64,000 bases of DNA from Neodontobutis hainanensis (lineage: Eukaryota > Chordata > Actinopteri > Gobiiformes > Odontobutidae): contig JALDNG010000108.1 of NCBI GenBank assembly GCA_024349245.1, forward strand, positions 69,501 through 133,500, read 5' to 3'. Below the pieces are notes generated by a model that saw only the letters and a list, made by a program, of their open reading frames with translations, ran no database searches and was not told where the DNA came from. Of this stretch, positions 57,501-64,000 are shown in pieces. Numbering within the stretch: position 1 is the first letter of the stretch; every line of letters begins with the position of its first letter. The translations under genes were made by a program, and so were the position numbers.

Positions 57501-57856
57501 CTATGTTTTAGATTTGGTTTTAGGCTTGGCAGTTAAATATGGGGATGTGGTTTGTTTTTTGTTCTGCTAAAGACACAAAAATCACTGAGTTGGAGAATCA
57601 TCCTTATGTTTTGTGTGTTTCGTGTGTGGACGGGAAGTTGTTAGGAAATCTGTGTTTTGCAATCATTCCAAAAACTGCAAGCTTATGTGTTTTCAGTTCT
57701 TATTTTTGGACCAACAACTGTCTTTTTCAAGGGACCGTTGGCAAAAAGGAAAATACAGTTGTAGATATTACTAAACATTTCCTCGTTTGTTTCAGAATTT
57801 CACAATCTGTTTTATCAGCTTATTTGACTTATGCTTATTTGCTTTTTTCAAGAATA
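54553..57856. other. First intron of the plus-strand MS4A-like gene
   Basis: AT-rich intron. It contains the interspersed repeat at 56217-56280, shared with 24960, and the Penelope-like fragment at 57145-57378. Acceptor TTTTTTCAAG stands just before the coding exon at 57857. No separate gene seen. Confidence 0.6.
57145..57378 (-). mobile_element. Penelope-like element, GIY-YIG endonuclease fragment
   Basis: The minus strand reads DCSDSYVGETKQQLHKRMY, then HRRASPGGPESAVHLHLKEK and EHSFEDSK. The YVGET motif with the RMxxHR arginine segment is the GIY-YIG-type nuclease of Penelope-like retroelements. The frame ends soon after, so only this domain remains. It lies antisense in intron 1 of the plus-strand MS4A-like gene. 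A possibly related flank (GAGGAAGATCTATGTGGGAT, then TGAAACGTC) is at about 59330-59362. Confidence 0.75.
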
Positions 57857-60619
57857 ATGTTGTCTGAAGAGTCATCAGCACCCGTTCTGTCCCTCACACA
57901 GAGACTGGTCTCCTGGTTTGACCTCGAAAGTGCAGCGGTGAGTTTATTATTGGAGTTCAGTTAGTGTTGGCACATTGTTTCAGGGCAGGTTAAAGGTGCA
58001 GTGTGTGGTATAAAGCGACATCTAGTGGTCGCTTTGCAGCTTGTATTTTCCACTTGCCACACATGAGATACAACAGAGACAAGAAAAGCACAATTAAGAT
58101 AAAATAAAATATGATAATATGACTTTATAATTCACATATTATATAAGACAGTGTGGAAACTATTAAAAGTATGCCTGCAATAGAGAAAGTGTATCAAAAA
58201 ATAAAAATGCTCAAATAGGACACAATATTTGTACTTTATACAATAATGAAATGAATGAATAAAACTATTATGAAAAATGTAATAAACAGGGGACATAGTT
58301 AAAAAACATTGCTTTATACAATACATTGTATAATTTTACATGTGTGTTGTAGAGTCTGTAAACGTATATCTACGTGTTCATAAATGTCTGCTCTGGACCC
58401 AGTTTATCTGTTCTTTTCTTCTGGGGTTCTCTTTGGGACTATGAGATGTGTCTCTTTCCACTGTATGGATATAAAAGTTTACACAGTGCAGCTTTTAAGT
58501 GTGTTTTCTTTTCTTTGCAGCTGGTCACTATCCTGTTAGGGATTTTCCAGGTGATGCTGTCCGTCCCACTCGCCTACATCAACATGGAAGTCGATTTTTT
58601 CATAGTGCCTCTTATTATAGGAATTCTAGTATGTACCTCCTTCTTTTTATCCAATATCCTTCTTTACAGAGTGGTATCTTGTCTTGATGTCGTGATGTCA
58701 AATTAATGTGCTTTTAAAGTCTTACGCAGATAACTTTTTTTAATGTACAGTCTGTCTGAGAAGTAACTAAAGCAGTTTCCTCCTCCTGTAGTTGTGAAAG
58801 GTTTGGAACAACAGCAGTATTGTAGCCTAGAAACAGAACTAAGCATCAATGTTTGCCCAAATTGCTTTTTGGCACATGATTTTCTCTAAACTAAAAGAGC
58901 ATTTGTCACAACTATTCAGTGATTCATTTGATTTGTTTTGTCCCAGTTTGGGCTTCAGCAAAAAACGTGATCTATTTGTCAATGAGGGTTTAGGCTGATC
59001 AAAACAACAAGAGCATTAAAAACTAGAATAACTAAACACAAAAGCAGCTTCAGAAACCAAGACACTAGGAATCTTGTGGCAGGAAAAGAAAAACAACATC
59101 CTGCCTTTTCTCTAAAATACACTGGAATTCTCTTAAAGACAGAACCCTTTGACATTTATACTCTCAAAACCTTTTAAAAAATGTTCTTTTCCTGAAATGA
59201 TGTATGAATGTATAAATACTGTTTTTAGACTCCATGGTCTGACTTTATTGACATGTCATCTGCTGCCACGTGATTAGTTATCCAATATGTGAACAGAACC
59301 CATGGGAAGGATATGTATGAGATAATTTGACCTGAGGAAGATCTATGTGGGATTGAAACGTCAATGAAAAGTCTGCAGGCATTAATTCTTCGATAGAGAG
59401 CACAAAAATCACATCCAGGTGAAAAAGCAAGCTTGGTTCATACTCCACAAAAACAGAGAAATGTCTTTTCTCGAGTTGGCAAGAACAAGAACAGAAGTCA
59501 GTCCTGACCCAAGGAATTTTATACTTTACAAGAAACTCAAGTTCAGAGCTCCTCCTTTTCCACATTAGCCACACTCAATTTAATTCTAATTTCTGATCAA
59601 TGACACAATAGTTCTCAGACACCACACAAGAAAAAATTTATTCCCAGAAGATGTGAGAACTCCCAAACCAGGGCTGCAAGAAAAGAATTACGTCCTTCTT
59701 TTCTCACAGCCCTGGGAGAAAGAACAAATATCTCATTTTTTGTGGAGTATGTACAAGCCTTGAGACCTGGGGAAGTAGCTGGTCTGTTGGATGGGACCAC
59801 ACGGTCAGTCTTTTCACCACTGTTCCTTCCTTGGACCACTGCTGATGCTGACCCCCGCAGACCAGAAAACACCCCACAAGAGTCAGGTTTTGGAGATTTT
59901 CTGACCCAGTCCTTGTCAATCTCACTCAAATCCTTACACTGTCCATTTTTCCGGCTTTTAACACACCAACCTGGAGACAAACTGTTCCCCTTCTCCAAAT
60001 ATATATGGCCATGATGAAGAGATGCTCAGTGTTATTCTCTTCATCTGTCGGTATCATGAGGATATGCCTGATCATTGAATGTATTAATAAAGTTGTGGCA
60101 AAGTAATTCTGAAATGTGTGTCTTTCAGGTTGTTACAGGAGGATCATTAGCGATGGCCAATGAGCGAAGCCCCAACAGATATTTGGTAAATCCATCACTT
60201 TATCAATTTAAACTGTCTCTAGTTCCTTTTTGAAAACAAATGTGACAAATGTGTTTTTCTTCCTCCTCGTCAGCTCCTGGGATGTGCTTGCACTAACGCC
60301 CTCAGCCTGTTGGGGGCACTGATCGCTTTCTGTCTCTACTGCATCAACATCCCCAGTTTACCAAATACAAATAAGTGTAAAAACATGTATTCAGACCAAG
60401 AATGTTCTAAGGAGCTCGTGATGGTAGGGCTTTTACCTTTATTTCTCGATATTAGCTTTACATATATTAAGTTTGATTGAGTTAACGCTGGGTTTCTGTT
60501 GTTGTTCACAGATCTATTCCTTCATGATTTTTCTGCTGCTGCTGGTCTACGACATTGGGGCCATCGTCCTGAACTGCACACTGTCCACCGTCTCTGTCAG
60601 AGAACTTAAAAAAGACTAA
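57857..60619 (+). CDS. Four-transmembrane MS4A/TMEM176-like protein, plus-strand gene
   Basis: Five coding exons, all phase 0: 57857-57937, 58521-58628, 60129-60185, 60274-60423 and 60512-60619, giving 167 residues. The N-terminus (MLSEESSAPVLSLTQRLVSW) is cytoplasmic. Membrane segments: LVTILLGIFQVMLSVPLAY; from DFFIVPLIIGILVVTGGSLA; LGCACTNALSLLGALIAFC; and FMIFLLLLVYDIGAIVL. The loop before the last one is Cys-rich (KCKNMYSDQECSK), typical of the family. It ends VRELKKD. The 57-base third exon has the same length as an exon of the minus-strand neighbour, supporting common descent by inverted duplication. The family is expressed on immune cells in known cases. No LINE insertion or frame break affects its exons. 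Confidence 0.87.
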
Positions 60620-63415
60620 TATCAGAAAAAATGTGTTTCAAGCTGATGTAGGAAGAGTAGCCAAAATCATTTAAAAGTGTTGAAGTATTGAAAATGACTC
60701 CAGTAATGGTTTAGTAGGGATTTTAAATATTACTGGAGGAAATACAGAAAAGACTACTTGGTTTTTAATTGCACGAACAAATAGAGCATAATAACAAGTC
60801 TGATTTGCTTTAAACTGAGCCTAGTCTTTACTGCATTTAAAAGTAATATTTAAGTTTTTTTGAAGAAGGGCTGTATGTAGTATTTGTGTCGGTAACAGCA
60901 TCCAACGGCTCTGTCAGTGAAATGGTGGATTATTCAGGCTGTGAGTCTGTTTAGGAAGATGACTACTGCTATGAAATGCACTCACTAATGAAATTATAAT
61001 GACCGTATTACAGTTAAATAATGTACTTTAAAAACAAAATGTGTAGTGTACTTGTTTGAAAATGCACGTTCTCCTTCATAATGCCCTGTCCACACCGGTC
61101 ACTTGTCTTCTGTGTATTTCTGGTTTAAAGTCATAGTCAAAGCACTCGCCTGGAGACTTTTGCCATGTTAAAGACTTTTAAATCTCTGCTTATTGTTGTC
61201 TTGTTATGAGTGTGCACATATAGTATTATTGTGCACAAACAGTAATGGCAGCATCAGAACTGGAAAAACTACATTTTCCATCACTTTTGTGTTGCTTCGT
61301 TAAACTAGCTTGTTCTCAGACTTTATAGAAAAGTACAGGTGATATAACTGTCTCAAGTACAAGCAGGAAAAGGGAAACAAGGAAAACCGAAGTACCTTAA
61401 AACCCACCAACGCACAGGGAGAACATCCAAACTCCAGAACTTGCTGTGAGGCAACAGTGCAGAAAAGGCCATCATTTTACTGTTAACGACTTGACTGCGA
61501 TAAATCCAATCACCACCAAAATATTCACCTAAAGTACTTGCCCTTTTGCAAATGCTTTTTATGGAAGCCCTCCAACATGTCGAAACAGACTGTCTGGCTT
61601 GTCAAGTTAACCACATACAGCTCTACTTCAAAAATCCCTGCCTGACTTATTTGTTTACACTAAACCGAGTCGACAGCATCGCTCTAACGTCTGCTCCCCA
61701 TTCATTTAATGCCTCTGCTTTGGGACACACAGTTTGTAATCTTTTTTCATCCAGGAATGTTGTGGATATATTGCTGTTTAATTACCAGAAGTACTAGTCT
61801 CCAGTTTATTACACATTTGCACCAATACTTCATGTAGTTTATACAAAGACTGTTATATACAAAGTCATATAAAACATTTATTTTCCCAAACAAGAAGCAA
61901 ACCCCTGTTGTGTGTAAAATATCACTCAGCTTCAGATAAATGTTGTAAATAAGCTTCTTTTAAATATTTGTGAGCACATAAGTGTAATAATGTTTATAAA
62001 TGTGTTATATAAACGTGTATTAAATCATATATGGAGATAGAAAATGACATTAACTGTGATGGTTTATAAAGGCAGCTTGTCTTATTGTAAATGTTAATAC
62101 TGTGGTCTTTTTTAATGTTTTAGACAAATGCCTTTTACACTTTGAAAATACAAGAGTAAAACAATATCAAGTCAGTCTGGCTTTATTTTTATTACACAAA
62201 GAGTTGAACCACATGGCTTTTTCAAATGGGAAGTGCTTCATTGTAATATATAGTTTAAATATAATGTACATTAACAACTATAGGTTCACTACAGAAGATG
62301 GAAACCCACTCCTCCCTAATAATTACACAAAGTGAGAAATTACATTCAGTCAAAATGCTAACTCTGTGGATGTTTTTACAAAAAATCACATTAAAAAACA
62401 TATCTTGGGGATTCCTTTGCTTTTGATTGTGACTATACTTAAAGCAAAAATGTCTGCAGTGTAAAGTTTATGGAGGAAAGTGTCCTATGGTAGCCCTGCA
62501 GGGACATAATGTTGTCTATGTATAAACCTGGAAATAGCTCATATAAGGAAAAATAAATAAATAAATAAATCATTGTAGTTCATAAAAACCCTAAGCTTTA
62601 ATACATGAAGGTGTGCCCAGTTTGTCTACTCTAAACTTTTATTGGAGCAGAAACAGGATAAAATGGAAGTAATGCCTCCTTCCAATGTGTTTAATGGAAA
62701 AAGGGTTTTGTCACAACTCCTAATTTACTTATAGTTTGTACTAATCCAAATCATAAGTAGGATCATAGGTCAATATGTAGCATTTTCTTCAACTGTAGCC
62801 TATACTACAAAAAGTTAAAACCACACACCCTAAAAATGCTTTATAATTAAAATAAACATGAATGAAATGAAACTGGCTTGGTTATGTTTACAAATCACAA
62901 TTACCATCAAACCACAAAAAGGAAGTCATGGGACCAATTAAATCTCTTCATTTAAATCAACACTTCCATCCTTCCAAGTGTGTGCATTCTTCACAACTTT
63001 TCCAGAGTTGAGTTCCCGAAACTTAATAAAAACGTAAAGACCAAGATTTACAAGGGGAAAAAACACTGGTGAGTGCTCTTAATAAATGGTCAGTGTGAGG
63101 TGTATTTTGCCGTTGTTAAAACTCAGAGCTGGCAGCTGTAAACGGAACATTACCGTCACATTGGGGTTTCCCTTATATCAGCTGAGCACCAGGCTGTACC
63201 ACCATTCTCCATTATATCAGCTGAGCACGGACCGTACCACTATCTTTCATTGTAGGAAACACAAGAAAATAGCACGACAAATCCAAATAATGTCATATAA
63301 CTGTACAGCTATCATTGGTGCTCTGTTTTTTATTCACCTGTTGGTATAAAAAGTTTGCTTTATTGAATTGTTGACTATTTACAAGACGTACTTTTCCGTT
63401 AACACCCCTTTACAT
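60620..63415. other. 3' untranslated and intergenic DNA
   Basis: No gene supported. It holds a fragment of the common fish repeat at 61390-61480 (AACCCACCAACGCACAGGGA, GAACATCCAAACTCC), AATAAATA repeats near 62550 and a short imperfect tandem duplication at 63172-63247. The open frames at 61546, 62102 and 63086 show no family features. Confidence 0.5.
63172..63247. repeat. Imperfect tandem duplication
   Basis: TATATCAGCTGAGCAC occurs twice, each followed by a GTACCACTAT-like segment and a CAT, with a period of about 39 bases. Confidence 0.75.
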
Positions 63416-63728
63416 CTTCAATGGTGGACTATTCCCAAAATGGCGGCGGTTTCTGTCACTGTGGAGTGAAACTTTCCTATTTTTATCAAATAATTTACCT
63501 TTTTTTAAAACACTCTGCCCGCTCTAACCACTCGTTAATCGAAGTAAGGATTTACTGAGCACGTCGACGTTTAACACCGCTCTTCAAGACCGAGCTGTGT
63601 CTTTCTTAGCCCCGGTTTTGGACGCCTCTTCGCTGGGCTTCCCTCGAAGTTGACGGCGGCTAAGTGCCTGACATTGCGATCATACCGATTGTTGTTGTCA
63701 GCGATTTTGCTCGTTGCGGAGTCGTCAG
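63416..63728 (+). promoter_or_regulatory. Promoter and non-coding first exon of a gene leaving the window
   Basis: Higher CpG density than the surroundings, a YY1-like site (CAAAATGGCGGCGG at about 63437) and a strong donor (GTCGTCAG then GTGAGATTGG) at 63728. No start codon in a long frame precedes the donor, so this is probably a 5' untranslated exon of a plus-strand housekeeping-type gene. Identity unknown. Confidence 0.6.
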
Positions 63729-64000
63729 GTGAGATTGGACGTGGAGCAAGCATTAGTTGTTTTTCTCGTTTCAATAATAGTGACGATTACCGCCTGGTTG
63801 CTCCCCGTTTTTTTTCAAAAATTCATCCCGTGGACGTCACCTTTCAGTGGAAATAAATAGGTGGTGTTGGATGTCACCACCAGAAAAGATCAGCCCGAGT
63901 TTGGTTTGCTAGCATCGTGTGAGTACCACGTAATTTTAACTTACATCAACGTCCCTAAGAATTGAAAAGACACTTAGTCCTGTTGCGTGGCCTACTGTTA

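Noticed and set aside
59615..60014. Open frames on both strands in intron 2 of the plus-strand MS4A-like gene
   Set aside because: No domain recognised; likely repeat-derived, possibly linked to a Penelope-like flank, but I could not support this.
1..64000. CRISPR array, operon, prophage or other prokaryotic system
   Set aside because: Spliced vertebrate genes throughout; the tandem repeats found are minisatellites and microsatellites without spacer structure.

Overview
This window is nuclear DNA of a teleost fish, probably a spiny-rayed one; the species cannot be fixed from the sequence. The evidence is spliced genes with GT-AG introns, a vertebrate replication-dependent H2B, the vertebrate neighbour set gstt1 - ddt - chchd10, and fish-type repeats (a tRNA-derived SINE with an UnaL2-type tail, Tc1, hAT, L2-type LINE and Penelope-like remnants). 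Nothing prokaryotic is present. Exon borders below were read by eye from splice sites and reading phase.

Layout. 1-11.7 kb: three minus-strand histone H2B genes encoding the same 124-residue protein, each with its own 3' stem-loop and promoter, inside duplicated blocks. A secreted C-type lectin gene (2850-4800, minus) lies between the first two. A Tc1 transposase fragment and a decayed exon resembling NIPBL lie between copies 2 and 3. 12.2-14.8 kb: LINE, SINE and Tc1 remnants. 15.4-20.6 kb: gstt1 (minus), five exons and a complete 239-residue frame, with a non-autonomous hAT element in an intron. 23.9-26.5 kb: ddt (minus). 27.2-29.5 kb: chchd10 (plus), head-to-head with ddt. 30.4-42.7 kb: three plus-strand C2H2 zinc-finger units. 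Two start with a similar non-KRAB N-terminal exon; the middle one has no visible first exon. Reading-frame breaks occur in the large last exons of two of them.

47.5-60.6 kb: a head-to-head pair of four-transmembrane genes of the MS4A/TMEM176 type (minus 47464-53334, plus 57857-60619), with similar phase-0 exons and a short shared promoter near 54.2-54.55 kb. The minus gene carries a twin-primed LINE ending at intron position +9 and a 21-bp minisatellite. 63.4 kb onward: the promoter and first non-coding exon of a further plus-strand gene that continues past the window.

Functional themes: chromatin (H2B), glutathione and quinone-type chemistry (gstt1, ddt), mitochondrial intermembrane-space biology (chchd10), transcription factors (zinc fingers), and immune-type surface or secreted proteins (lectin, MS4A-like pair). 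No operon-like cooperation is expected; clustering reflects tandem duplication and conserved synteny.
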